Origin: Verrucomicrobia bacterium UBA2970
GTDB taxonomy: Bacteria; Verrucomicrobiota; Verrucomicrobiia; Limisphaerales; AAA164-E04
Direction: 5' to 3'
DNA length: 9,990 nucleotides
NCBI GenBank assembly: GCA_002348345.1
Contig: DEAY01000181.1
Location: forward strand, 1,648-11,637
This document shows, in pieces, positions 1-6,574 of this stretch. A program made the position numbers and the translations under genes. The notes under the pieces are model-generated. The model was given only the letters and a program-made list of their open reading frames with translations. It was not told where the DNA came from and did not search any database. Positions within the stretch are counted from its first letter, which is position 1; every line of letters begins with the position of its first letter.

Positions 1-515
1 AGAAAGCGAAGAAAGCGAAGAAAGTGTCGCTGACGGTGAAGGGACTCGGTCTCTGCGCGAAATGTGAGTTGGGTCAGACGGCCCAGTGCCAGAACGCGAT
101 TCGTATGAGTAAGGGGGGAAAAGAGGTGCTCTTCCTGATCGCCGCAAACGACATCAGCAAGGCCTTTCACAAGAACGTTTGTTCCTCACCCAAGCCCATC
201 GTGGCGACTGGCGTCCTGGGCGGGGGGGACGAACCTGTTTTTACCGCCACCTCCTTGGTGGTTCAGGAGTCCAAGAAATTGGAGGGAACGGGCCTCTGTT
301 TGAAATGTGAGCTCGGTGAGGCGCGCACCTGCCAGAATGCCATCCGGGTTTCGGTAGATGGAAAGGATCTTGTCTACAAGCTGGATCAGAATGCGGTGAG
401 CAAGAAGTTCCATCGCCATGTCTGCCAGGGAACGGTCTCGGTCGTGGCTGAAGGGACGGTGGCAAAGCTCGGAGACTCTCTGGAGTTCACGGCATCGAAA
501 ATCGAGGTAAAATAG
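1..515 (+). CDS. Tandem Cys/His-domain protein (DUF6370-like), 5' truncated
   Basis: The function is not known. The reading frame is open to the window edge: seven codons before the GTG at 24 encode a Lys/Ala stretch (KAKKAKK), so that GTG is probably internal and the true start, likely with a signal peptide, lies outside. Counting from the codon at 24, two copies of one domain occupy about residues 3-80 and 85-162. Each carries C-x2-C-x7-C-x26-H-x3-C (C11, C14, C22, H49, C53 and C92, C95, C103, H130, C134), a CELG..xxCQNAI motif, an FH..VC motif and a closing beta-like segment (FTA). The pattern resembles small exported single-domain proteins that I recall as DUF6370 in Verrucomicrobia and Planctomycetes; the family name is from memory. 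Metal binding or disulfide formation by the Cys/His set is inference. A strong terminator follows 32 bases after the stop. Confidence 0.8.
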   Translation, partial: KAKKAKKVSLTVKGLGLCAKCELGQTAQCQNAIRMSKGGKEVLFLIAANDISKAFHKNVCSSPKPIVATGVLGGGDEPVFTATSLVVQESKKLEGTGLCLKCELGEARTCQNAIRVSVDGKDLVYKLDQNAVSKKFHRHVCQGTVSVVAEGTVAKLGDSLEFTASKIEVK

Positions 516-547
516 AACGGCACGCGCCAAGCGTTGAATAGAAGTTG

Positions 548-580
548 GAGCGACCCGTTGCCTCGGGTCGCTCTTTTTTT
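548..580 (+). terminator. Intrinsic terminator after the Cys/His-domain gene
   Basis: A perfect 10-bp stem (GAGCGACCCG at 548-557 with CGGGTCGCTC at 564-573) closes a 6-base loop (TTGCCT) and is followed directly by seven T residues on the + strand. This is a textbook rho-independent terminator. It sits 32 bases after the stop at 515 and insulates the next + strand gene. Confidence 0.93.
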
Positions 581-703
581 GGTTGAGCGATGAGTGCCGA
601 CCGGTCGTCCGGCCTCAAGTTGAGATGATCTCGGGACCCTCGGCCCCAGGCGGATCGTCAATCCTGTCGTGCTTTGGGGGTTGTGTGTGGGCGCGGTTAA
701 GGG

Positions 704-733
704 TTGCCTGCTGACCAAGTTTGCTTTTACGAT
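704..733 (+). promoter_or_regulatory. Candidate sigma70-like promoter for the DUF5069 gene
   Basis: TTGCCT (704-709) and TACGAT (728-733) are separated by 18 bases and match the -35 and -10 consensus sequences partly (4 of 6 each). Transcription would begin near 740, leaving a leader of about 20 bases before the ATG at 763. This would exclude the TTG at 721 as start. The call is by pattern only. Confidence 0.3.
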
Positions 734-762
734 TTGATGGCAATGAAATTGATCACATCAAA

Positions 763-1212
763 ATGGTTATCACTGGACCAGACTTGACCAAAGCATCCCC
801 GCGAAGTCCCCGCGTTCGATTGGGGGGGTATGTGATCTTGCCGAGGATGCTGGACAAAGGCCGCGCGACGATTGCTGGCAAAAACGGCTCCTATCAGTTC
901 AGTTGTCCCTTGGACCGTCGATTCTTCGACTTCACCGGGATCAGCCCCAATGCGCTGATGAATCAACTGGCGACCGGGAAGAGCGACGAACTCGTTCTCG
1001 CCTGGATCAGAAAGTCGGCGCCTCGACCCCGAACCGCTTCCGAGATCGAGGCCTGGTCCACGTTCGAGAGTCATCGGGCGCCCATGGACGTAGAATCGAG
1101 AAAGTTGTTTAATTCGATTCAGGAACAGGTGGCCCCGGCGCGTGACGACATCATGACCTGGTTCGATCTGTTGGATGTGGACGACTACGGGTCCTTCAAG
1201 GATAAGGATTAG
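763..1212 (+). CDS. DUF5069 domain protein
   Basis: This is a 149-residue cytoplasmic protein of unknown function. The N-terminal block DLTK..PRSPRVRLGGY, followed by VILPRMLDK.RA and AGKNGSY, is the hallmark of the DUF5069 family as I know it; CPLDRRFFDF and a second helical half follow. No signal peptide or membrane segment is visible. I chose the ATG at 763 over an in-frame TTG at 721: the family usually starts just before the DLTK block, and a candidate promoter -10 element lies at 728-733. No clear ribosome binding site precedes either start. A run of seven G (822-828) encodes the conserved Leu-Gly-Gly-Tyr. The gene stands alone after a terminator and converges on the DUF971 gene, with only 8 bases between the stops. 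Family assignment is confident; no role can be inferred from neighbours. Confidence 0.88.
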   Translation: MVITGPDLTKASPRSPRVRLGGYVILPRMLDKGRATIAGKNGSYQFSCPLDRRFFDFTGISPNALMNQLATGKSDELVLAWIRKSAPRPRTASEIEAWSTFESHRAPMDVESRKLFNSIQEQVAPARDDIMTWFDLLDVDDYGSFKDKD

Positions 1213-1220
1213 TCGGCCCC

Positions 1221-1556
1221 TTACCGAAATTCATCGAGCAGGGTGTCCCCTTGTTCCTCTGCGCTGGAAAGGCGCTTTAGATAGTCGTAGGAGAAGAGTC
1301 CGGTATTGTGTCCGTCGGCCCAGACCGGGCGGAGGGCATAACCCCCGACCCGGTGAAGGCCCTGGAGCTCGAATGCTTGGGCATCAAGCGGTTTAGGGGA
1401 GTTTTTGTAGACATTGCCCATGATGTCTTTTTCACCCTGACATCCGGCGCAGGGACAGTGCCTTCTTAGAAACTCCAAGCTGACAAAGCTCTCACTGTCG
1501 TCGGTCCACTTGACGGCCACCGCCGTTCCAATGATCTGAATATCGATAGGTTGCAT
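1221..1556 (-). CDS. DUF971 protein (GBBH-like N-terminal zinc domain)
   Basis: This 111-residue protein consists of the single domain called DUF971, which also forms the N-terminal part of gamma-butyrobetaine hydroxylase. Visible hallmarks are LRRHCPCAGCQGE (C34, C36, C39) and GGYALRPVWADGHNTGLFSYDYL with H83; these match the three-Cys one-His zinc site known from the human enzyme. The catalytic oxygenase domain is absent, so this is not a hydroxylase. Stand-alone copies elsewhere have been linked loosely to Fe-S assembly factors such as Mrp/ApbC; nothing here tests that. The ATG at 1556 has no good ribosome binding site. It lies 14 bases after the M24 peptidase stop and is probably the last gene of a three-gene operon. 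I found no terminator between it and the converging DUF5069 gene. Confidence 0.9.
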   Translation of the reverse strand: MQPIDIQIIGTAVAVKWTDDSESFVSLEFLRRHCPCAGCQGEKDIMGNVYKNSPKPLDAQAFELQGLHRVGGYALRPVWADGHNTGLFSYDYLKRLSSAEEQGDTLLDEFR

Positions 1557-1570
1557 GAAAGGTTCCGCTC

Positions 1571-2701
1571 TCAGAGTTCGAGAATGTGGGGTAATCGGGT
1601 CAGTTTCTTGACTCCGTTTTCCTCCACGACCACGACGTCCTCCAGGCGGATGCCCCCGACTCCAGGGTAATATAGGCCGGGTTCCACGGTGACAACGTGC
1701 CCGCGTTCGAGCCTGTCGGTCGACGTCTTTCCGAGACTCGGGGCCTCGTGGATTTCGAGGCCCAAGCCATGTCCAGTGCCGTGAAAGAAGCCTTCCATAT
1801 GGCCACGATGGCGGCGGGTGGGGTAACCAAGCGAGTCAAAGGTCGCTTCAACTTGTTGGTGGAGGGTCCGACCGAGGGCGCCAGGCCGAATTGCCCGGAT
1901 GACCTGGTTTTGTGCCTCACCCACGGCGGCATACTGCTGTCGGATCGCCTCAGAGGCGGTCCCCCTCACGACGGTTCGAGTGAGGTCACCAAAATAGCCC
2001 GTGGTTTCGGAGCGCGGGAAGACATCGATGATGATCGGAACGTTGGCTTTCAGTCGACCGTGGCCTCGCTCGTGCGGGTCACAGCCTTGATTGCCTCCCG
2101 CGACGATCGTGTTTCGAGGAATGCCGCCTCGTCCTGCAATTTCGGTATGGATTGCGGCTCGAACTTGTTCCGAGGTGAGGGGACGGCCTCTCAGATAAAG
2201 CCCGCCATTGGCCTTCACACTGGCCTTGCGAATCAAATGGATGCCCGCTTCGAGACCGGCTTCCGTCATCTGCAGCGCCTGTCTCAGTTTCCTGATTTCG
2301 GCCGGTGTCTTGACCGCTCGCTCCGGGAAAGGCGTGATCGGAGCCAGTTGGATCCCCGAGTCATCTTGCTGGAGTTGATGGGCGAGGCCGAAAGGAAACC
2401 GAGACGGCACGTTTGCGCGTCGGACCCGCAGCGTTTGGAGCAGGTGTCTCGCGATGTCCGCAAGTTGAGGCCGGCGGATGCCCTGGTCGATGACCGATTG
2501 CCGTAACTCACTCAGTGAGTGAATGGTGAATCTGGGGCAATGCTTTGCGGCGCGATCCCGTTCCAGGTCACTCATGACCAAGTGAGTTTCCCCCCGGACC
2601 CGAAGGAAGATGAAGGGATCCGGAACGAATAACCTGGTGGCATAAAGCATATCGGCGTCCGTCTCGCTATCGGCGATCATCAAGAGCGGGCGCGAGGTCA
2701 T
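1571..2701 (-). CDS. M24 family X-Pro aminopeptidase/dipeptidase
   Basis: This 376-residue metallopeptidase should cleave X-Pro bonds at peptide N-termini in the cytoplasm. The C-terminal half is a pita-bread fold with all five dinuclear metal ligands: D226 (IIIDVFPR), D239 (YFGDLTRTV), H311 (GTGHGLGLEIHE), E340 (TVEPGLYYP) and E354 (GGIRLEDVV). H210 in CDPHERG is a likely substrate-binding His. Residues 1 to about 130 form the usual creatinase-like N-terminal domain, poorly conserved. I chose the ATG at 2701: a longer frame to 2881 runs into sppA in another frame and encodes a low-complexity Ser/Pro-rich stretch. No Shine-Dalgarno sequence is visible. The gene starts 31 bases after the sppA stop and ends 14 bases before the DUF971 gene, suggesting co-transcription. 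PepP and PepQ cannot be separated from sequence alone, and no signal peptide is seen. Confidence 0.93.
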   Translation of the reverse strand: MTSRPLLMIADSETDADMLYATRLFVPDPFIFLRVRGETHLVMSDLERDRAAKHCPRFTIHSLSELRQSVIDQGIRRPQLADIARHLLQTLRVRRANVPSRFPFGLAHQLQQDDSGIQLAPITPFPERAVKTPAEIRKLRQALQMTEAGLEAGIHLIRKASVKANGGLYLRGRPLTSEQVRAAIHTEIAGRGGIPRNTIVAGGNQGCDPHERGHGRLKANVPIIIDVFPRSETTGYFGDLTRTVVRGTASEAIRQQYAAVGEAQNQVIRAIRPGALGRTLHQQVEATFDSLGYPTRRHRGHMEGFFHGTGHGLGLEIHEAPSLGKTSTDRLERGHVVTVEPGLYYPGVGGIRLEDVVVVEENGVKKLTRLPHILEL

Positions 2702-2732
2702 TGCGGATCGGTTGGAGTGGTTTGGAGTCGGG

Positions 2733-3839
2733 TTATTGAATGTAGTTGGAGGCGAGGAAGTACAATCGACCGGCCTGGAGCCTGGGAAGGTCCATCCCCA
2801 GATCAAGTTTGATGGACTGGGTTTGAACGGATCCAAACAGCCGGAAGAAACTCCCGAAATTGAAAGGTTGGCGTAATTCAATCAGGTTCGGATTTGGGCT
2901 CCCGACCATTTGAGCGATTCGATCCACGGCCTGATCGAAGCCGCCGAGTTCGTCAACGAATCCCAATTCAAAGGCTTGTTTTCCTGAAAGGATGCGCCCG
3001 TCTGCGTGGTCGACCCAATCTGGGGCCAGCGATTGTCCCGCTTCCCCGTTTTGCTCCCGGGCGTAAGTCCTCCCTTCGAGGACAACGGTCTTGAATCGGT
3101 CAAAGGTCTCATCCACCATCGCCTGGACCATGGCCTCGGCTTCGGGCAAGATTTCCTCCGGGGCCTGATCCCCGCCCAGCATGTCTTTGAATTTGCCACT
3201 CTTGAACACCTTGGGGATCACCCCGACCTTATCCATCAGTCCCCGGTAATTGTAGCTATGCAGAATGACGCCGATGCTTCCGGTGATGGTGAGTTCGTTG
3301 GCCACGATCCAGCGGCATGGGGCGGCGACATAATAGCCTCCCGAAGCGGCCAGTCCCGACATGCTGGCGACGACTGGTTTGTTGGAGTCTTCCTGGAAAC
3401 GCTTGATTTCGCGGTAGATGTCGTCGGAGGCGAGCACTTCGCCTCCAGGCGAATCGATCTGGAGAAGGACGCCTTTGATGGAGGCATCCTGGGCCGCCAA
3501 TGACAACTGTGACTTGATCGCGCGAACCATGGTCATTCCGCTGGGGTCGAGGGCGAGATTTGAAATCAAGCCGTCCACTTTGATCACCGCGATGCGGTCT
3601 TCGGAGCCATTGTCCTCGAGGGCATGCTCTTCCCAATAGTCATCAGCCGACCCGCCCGACACGGCGAATTCCCCCCCGGCGGAGGCGAGAATCCCAATCC
3701 AGGTGAGCCCCAACATCCCAGCAAGGATCAGGCAGAGGAAAAACCAACCGCAGCCCCCCGAGCGGTGTTTTGGAGCGACCGGGGCCGCTTGAGGTTTGCG
3801 GTGAATGCGGTAAGGATTCCCCGAATGGTCGGTCGACAT
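2733..3839 (-). CDS. sppA: Signal peptide peptidase SppA, 36K type
   Basis: This is a membrane-anchored serine protease of family S49 that degrades cleaved signal peptides. It has 368 residues, the short single-domain type. A cytoplasmic N-tail of about 28 residues precedes one membrane segment (about 29-54). The S49 core follows with IDSPGGEV, the catalytic Ser S166 in GLAASGGYYVAAP, the oxyanion-type TGSIGV motif and SGKFKDM. K218 in that motif lies 52 residues after the Ser, as in the Bacillus subtilis Ser/Lys dyad. The ATG at 3839 is preceded by AGGG at a 7-base spacing; an in-frame TTG two codons upstream is less likely. It is the first gene of a probable operon with the M24 peptidase and DUF971 genes, so two peptide-degrading enzymes may be co-expressed. 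Seven sense-strand G (complement of 3671-3677) encode Gly-Gly just after the membrane segment. Confidence 0.95.
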   Translation of the reverse strand: MSTDHSGNPYRIHRKPQAAPVAPKHRSGGCGWFFLCLILAGMLGLTWIGILASAGGEFAVSGGSADDYWEEHALEDNGSEDRIAVIKVDGLISNLALDPSGMTMVRAIKSQLSLAAQDASIKGVLLQIDSPGGEVLASDDIYREIKRFQEDSNKPVVASMSGLAASGGYYVAAPCRWIVANELTITGSIGVILHSYNYRGLMDKVGVIPKVFKSGKFKDMLGGDQAPEEILPEAEAMVQAMVDETFDRFKTVVLEGRTYAREQNGEAGQSLAPDWVDHADGRILSGKQAFELGFVDELGGFDQAVDRIAQMVGSPNPNLIELRQPFNFGSFFRLFGSVQTQSIKLDLGMDLPRLQAGRLYFLASNYIQ

Positions 3840-3972
3840 AAACAAACCCTATCGGTCGTATGTTGCCGGGGCAAGAGCATATCGATTGGAGCTCGGACAG
3901 CGGGTGGATGGGACTGACCGAGCCGCTTGCTTGCTGCCCTTTGGAACGGGAAAAGCATTGAACGGGCGTCTG

Positions 3973-3998
3973 CCGGTCCCTTGTTCTCAAGGGGCCGG
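3973..3998. repeat. 11-bp inverted repeat (hairpin) between divergent genes
   Basis: CCGGTCCCTTG (3973-3983) pairs with CAAGGGGCCGG (3988-3998) across a TTCT loop, with a single G-T wobble on the + strand. No T tract follows on either strand, so it is not an intrinsic terminator. It could be a dyad operator or a leader structure; neither is supported further. Confidence 0.5.
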
Positions 3999-4210
3999 AG
4001 GGGGAAGAATGTTGAGAAGGGGGGGCTGGTTTGGTTCCGTCCTTGTTATCGAGCGAGGAAGCTGGAAGGAGGATGCCGTTCCCAAGAACGAACGGGTCGG
4101 ATCCTTGGGTTGATTCGCACCGTTACGGCTGGTGAAGGGGGAATCTTGTTGAGGGTCAACGAGTGACCACGGTTTTTAGGGTGTGGTTAAGCGTTGATGA
4201 GGATTCTAGG

Positions 4211-4216
4211 AAGGAG
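4211..4216 (+). promoter_or_regulatory. Strong Shine-Dalgarno site deciding the methyltransferase start
   Basis: AAGGAG lies 5 bases before the ATG at 4222. It is the clearest ribosome binding site in the window and favours this start over the in-frame ATG at 4282 and GTG at 4300, neither of which has a comparable site. Confidence 0.75.
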
Positions 4217-4221
4217 CGCTG

Positions 4222-5037
4222 ATGGGCGCGACGTGGATCGTCCCGGTTGCCATTCCCGATAACTCTGTTCATATTGGATCAATGCAAGGGTCCAAAAGAG
4301 TGAACATCGTGAGGTCCGTTTTTGTTGGTTGGCTTTCAGTGACGGCGCTGGTGGCTCAGGAGGCCAAGCCGACGGGGACCGCCGTTCCCGGTAATTCTCG
4401 CTACCAATTCAGGGCGAACCACGATCCGGACGGCATTGGGAAGTTTTATCTTGGGCGAGAGATTTCCCACGTGATGGGGCATTTGGGGGCCGGGTGGTTG
4501 GAGCGAAGCTCGCGGGTGAGGGAGGAGGCGCCGACAAAACTGATCGAAGCGTTGGAATTGAAGCCGGGGATGAGGATTGCTGATATCGGATCGGGAAGTG
4601 GTTACTTTACCCGGCGGCTTGCGGCCAAGATCGGTCCCACGGGTCTGGTTTATGCCGTGGATATTCAACCGGAGATGATCAGGATCTTGAATGCCAACAT
4701 GGCCAAGGTCCGTCTAACCAACTTCAAGCCGATCCTGAGCAACGTTCAAGACCCCAAACTCCCGCCCGCATCCGTTGACCTGGTCTTGATGGTCGACGTC
4801 TACCATGAGTTTTCCCATCCCCATGAAATGATGACGGCGATCCGGCGGGCCTTGAAGCCAGAGGGACGGGTTGCCTTCGTTGAATATCGCGGCGAAGACG
4901 ACTGGGTGCCGATCAAGCCGCTCCACAAGATGACGGAGGCTCAGGTTCGCCGTGAAGCTGAGTATCAGGGGTTTCGTTGGCTAAAGACGCTTGATGTGCT
5001 TCCCCGGCAGCACATCATTCTGTTCGGAAAAGAGTAA
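4222..5037 (+). CDS. Exported class I SAM-dependent methyltransferase
   Basis: This 271-residue protein has a Rossmann-type methyltransferase core. Motif I is IADIGSGSGYFTRRLA (about residues 119-134), the acidic end of beta 2 is YAVDIQPEMI (D147), and VDLVLMVDVYHEF (about 185-197) is motif IV; LKPEGRVAFVEYR follows. Before the core lies a hydrophobic segment (about residues 29-45, preceded by K25, R26 and R31) ending in LVAQEA, which looks like a secretion signal with an unusually long n-region if the Shine-Dalgarno-supported ATG at 4222 is used. Family relatives that I recall from Verrucomicrobia and Planctomycetes share the block before motif I (HVMGHLGAGWLER) and often carry signal peptides. 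The substrate is unknown. It is the only gene of its unit and converges on enolase, whose terminator overlaps its stop. It could instead be a cytoplasmic enzyme anchored by the hydrophobic segment. Confidence 0.88.
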   Translation: MGATWIVPVAIPDNSVHIGSMQGSKRVNIVRSVFVGWLSVTALVAQEAKPTGTAVPGNSRYQFRANHDPDGIGKFYLGREISHVMGHLGAGWLERSSRVREEAPTKLIEALELKPGMRIADIGSGSGYFTRRLAAKIGPTGLVYAVDIQPEMIRILNANMAKVRLTNFKPILSNVQDPKLPPASVDLVLMVDVYHEFSHPHEMMTAIRRALKPEGRVAFVEYRGEDDWVPIKPLHKMTEAQVRREAEYQGFRWLKTLDVLPRQHIILFGKE

Positions 5038-5067
5038 AAAAAGAGCGATTCCAAACCGAATCGCTCT
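5036..5067 (-). terminator. Intrinsic terminator of enolase
   Basis: Read on the - strand, AGAGCGATTC (complement of 5058-5067) pairs with GAATCGCTCT (complement of 5042-5051) across a 6-base loop and runs straight into seven T (complement of 5036-5042). It begins 25 bases past the enolase stop. Its T tract overlaps the TAA of the converging methyltransferase. On the + strand the hairpin has no T tract, so it would terminate that gene only weakly. Confidence 0.9.
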
Positions 5068-5092
5068 CTGAGTCTTACTGGAGGAACCGCTG

Positions 5093-6373
5093 TCAGACCT
5101 TCAACTTGCCACCGTAGACCGCGTCTTTGCCAAGGGCCTCCTCGATCCGGAGTAGTTGGTTGTACTTGGCGACCCGATCAGTGCGGCTAAGGGAGCCCGT
5201 CTTGATTTGGCCGGCATTGGTGGCCACGGCAATATCGGCGATGGTGGCGTCCTCGGTTTCGCCTGAGCGGTGACTAATGACCGCGGTGTAGTCATTCATT
5301 TGGGCCAGCTCAATCGCGTCGAAGGTTTCGGTCATGGAACCGATTTGGTTCACCTTAACCAGAATGGAGTTGCCGACGCCCTCCCGGATGCCTCGTTCCA
5401 GGAATTTCACATTGGTGACAAAAAGGTCGTCCCCAACCAGCTGAACCCGGTCGCCCAGTTTGTCGGTGAGGGTTTTCCAGGTCTTCCAATCGTTTTCGTC
5501 GCAACCGTCCTCGATGCTGATGATGGGATAGCTGCTGGTGAGCTTGTCGTAGAAATCGACGAGCTCAGCGCCGGTGACCTTCTTGCCGCTGCTCTTCTTG
5601 AAGACGTATTTCCTGGTCCGGGCGTCGTAGAACTCCGAAGACGCCACGTCGAGCGCCAGGAAGATTTGTTTGCCGGCCTTGTAGCCGGCCTTCTTGGTCG
5701 CCGCCAGAATGGCTTCGATCGCTTGCTCGGTCGAGTCGAGATTCGGGGCGAAGCCGCCTTCATCACCAACGGCCGTGGAGAGTCCTTTGCCCTTGAGGAC
5801 GGCCTTGAGTGCATGAAAAATTTCGGTGATGGCGCGAAGGCCTTCGGAAAAGGTATTAAACCCTTTGGGCATGATCATGAACTCCTGGAAATCAATGGGA
5901 GCATCTGAGTGAGCCCCTCCATTGATCACATTGGCCATGGGAACCGGAAGGACCTTCGCATTGGGCCCCCCGAGGTATTTGAAGAGGGGTTGGCCGAGCA
6001 ATTCCGCGCTCGCTTTCGTGGTCGCCATCGAGACGGCCAGGATCGCGTTGGCGCCGAGCTTGCCCTTGTTGGGCGTGCCATCTAGATCCAACATGATCCG
6101 GTCCACTTCGGTTTGGTTGAGGGCGTCGACTCCCTGCAGGGCCGGGGCAATCTTGGTCTGAATGTTTTTGACGGCTTTGGTGACCCCTTTTCCAAGATAA
6201 CGTTTCTTGGCGCCATCCCGAAGTTCGATGGCTTCGTTCTCGCCCGTACTGGCCCCGGAGGGGACGGCTGCCCGCCCGATCGCGCCGCTATCGAGGAGGA
6301 CGTCCGCTTCAACGGTCGGGTTTCCCCGGGAATCAATGATTTCTCGTGCGTTGACTTGGTATATTGTGCTCAT
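5093..6373 (-). CDS. eno: Enolase (phosphopyruvate hydratase)
   Basis: Enolase interconverts 2-phosphoglycerate and phosphoenolpyruvate in glycolysis, with Mg2+ in the cytoplasm. The 426-residue length is normal for bacteria. The N-terminal capping domain starts with the canonical REIIDSRGNPTVE, and the mobile loop VPSGASTGENEA is intact. Catalytic residues are all present: H155 (GGAHSDAP), E164, E205 (GDEGGFAP), K340 (ILVKVNQIG), H368 (ISHRSGETED) and K391 (GQIKTGSLSRTDR). Metal ligands are D242 (ALDVASSEF), E288 (ISIEDG) and D315 (VGDDLFVTN). The ATG at 6373 fits the family start exactly; the frame is open to 6502, but that extension is not enolase-like and lies across the probable promoter. 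No strong Shine-Dalgarno site is seen. A candidate promoter, a leader stem-loop and a strong terminator frame the gene as a single transcription unit. Confidence 0.99.
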   Translation of the reverse strand: MSTIYQVNAREIIDSRGNPTVEADVLLDSGAIGRAAVPSGASTGENEAIELRDGAKKRYLGKGVTKAVKNIQTKIAPALQGVDALNQTEVDRIMLDLDGTPNKGKLGANAILAVSMATTKASAELLGQPLFKYLGGPNAKVLPVPMANVINGGAHSDAPIDFQEFMIMPKGFNTFSEGLRAITEIFHALKAVLKGKGLSTAVGDEGGFAPNLDSTEQAIEAILAATKKAGYKAGKQIFLALDVASSEFYDARTRKYVFKKSSGKKVTGAELVDFYDKLTSSYPIISIEDGCDENDWKTWKTLTDKLGDRVQLVGDDLFVTNVKFLERGIREGVGNSILVKVNQIGSMTETFDAIELAQMNDYTAVISHRSGETEDATIADIAVATNAGQIKTGSLSRTDRVAKYNQLLRIEEALGKDAVYGGKLKV

Positions 6374-6381
6374 GATTGGAT

Positions 6382-6399
6382 CTTCGATCGAAATCGAAG
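6382..6399 (-). promoter_or_regulatory. Stem-loop in the eno leader
   Basis: On the - strand CTTCGAT and ATCGAAG form a perfect 7-bp stem around a TTCG loop, 8 bases before the eno ATG. With the candidate promoter upstream, it would form the very 5' end of the mRNA. The same bases include the 10-bp palindrome TTCGATCGAA (6383-6392), so a DNA-level operator is an equal possibility. Confidence 0.45.
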
Positions 6400-6403
6400 C
6401 GCG

Positions 6404-6432
6404 ATTCTTAAGTCGGCGCGGCTTTGAGTCAA
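6404..6432 (-). promoter_or_regulatory. eno: Candidate sigma70-like promoter of eno
   Basis: On the - strand TTGACT (complement of 6427-6432; 5 of 6 matches to the -35 consensus) is followed after exactly 17 bases by AAGAAT (complement of 6404-6409; 4 of 6 to the -10). Transcription would start near 6397, about 24 bases before the ATG. This is the best promoter match I found in the window. Confidence 0.5.
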
Positions 6433-6574
6433 GAAACAGACGCTCGATTTCACTCCGGTAGGGTGGCGTTTCCCGAGAGGTCGATGGTTTTCGGCGGGAC
6501 AATGTGGAGGCGATTCACACGAGTGGGTTGCGGAATTCCCTAGCGGTTTGAATGGGGTTTGGTAGTTCTGAGGC

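Larger units (their letters stand above)
3840..4221. other. Non-coding divergent region between sppA and the methyltransferase
   Basis: These 382 bases separate two divergent genes. The short reading frames inside (for example 3886-4113 and 3927-4166 on +) overlap each other, have no recognisable domains and no ribosome binding sites, and look accidental. The region should hold promoters for both flanking genes, but I could not find a convincing -35/-10 pair for either. It does contain an 11-bp hairpin (3973-3998) and G-rich tracts (3991-4025). No tRNA or other RNA gene is evident. Confidence 0.6.

Noticed and set aside
721..762. TTG at 721 as start of the DUF5069 gene
   Set aside because: The added residues are not family-like and the region overlaps a candidate -10 element; the ATG at 763 fits the usual family start.
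1697..2506. 269-codon + strand frame opposite the M24 peptidase
   Set aside because: It is antisense to a gene with all metal ligands intact, has Arg-rich composition without motifs, and has no ribosome site.
2702..2881. N-terminal extension of the M24 peptidase to 2881
   Set aside because: It overlaps the sppA coding end in another frame and encodes Ser/Pro/Asn-rich sequence; the ATG at 2701 gives a normal family length.
3973..3998. Hairpin considered as a terminator
   Set aside because: It has no T tract on either strand and lies upstream of both divergent genes.
3886..4166. Two overlapping short + strand frames (75 and 79 codons) between sppA and the methyltransferase
   Set aside because: Composition is Gly/Arg-rich, there is no ribosome site or domain, and they overlap each other in different frames.
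5270..5908. 212-codon + strand frame opposite enolase
   Set aside because: It is a shadow of the highly conserved enolase gene, with no recognisable domain.
6374..6502. N-terminal extension of enolase to 6502
   Set aside because: The extra 43 residues are basic and unlike any enolase, and they cover the best promoter match of the window.
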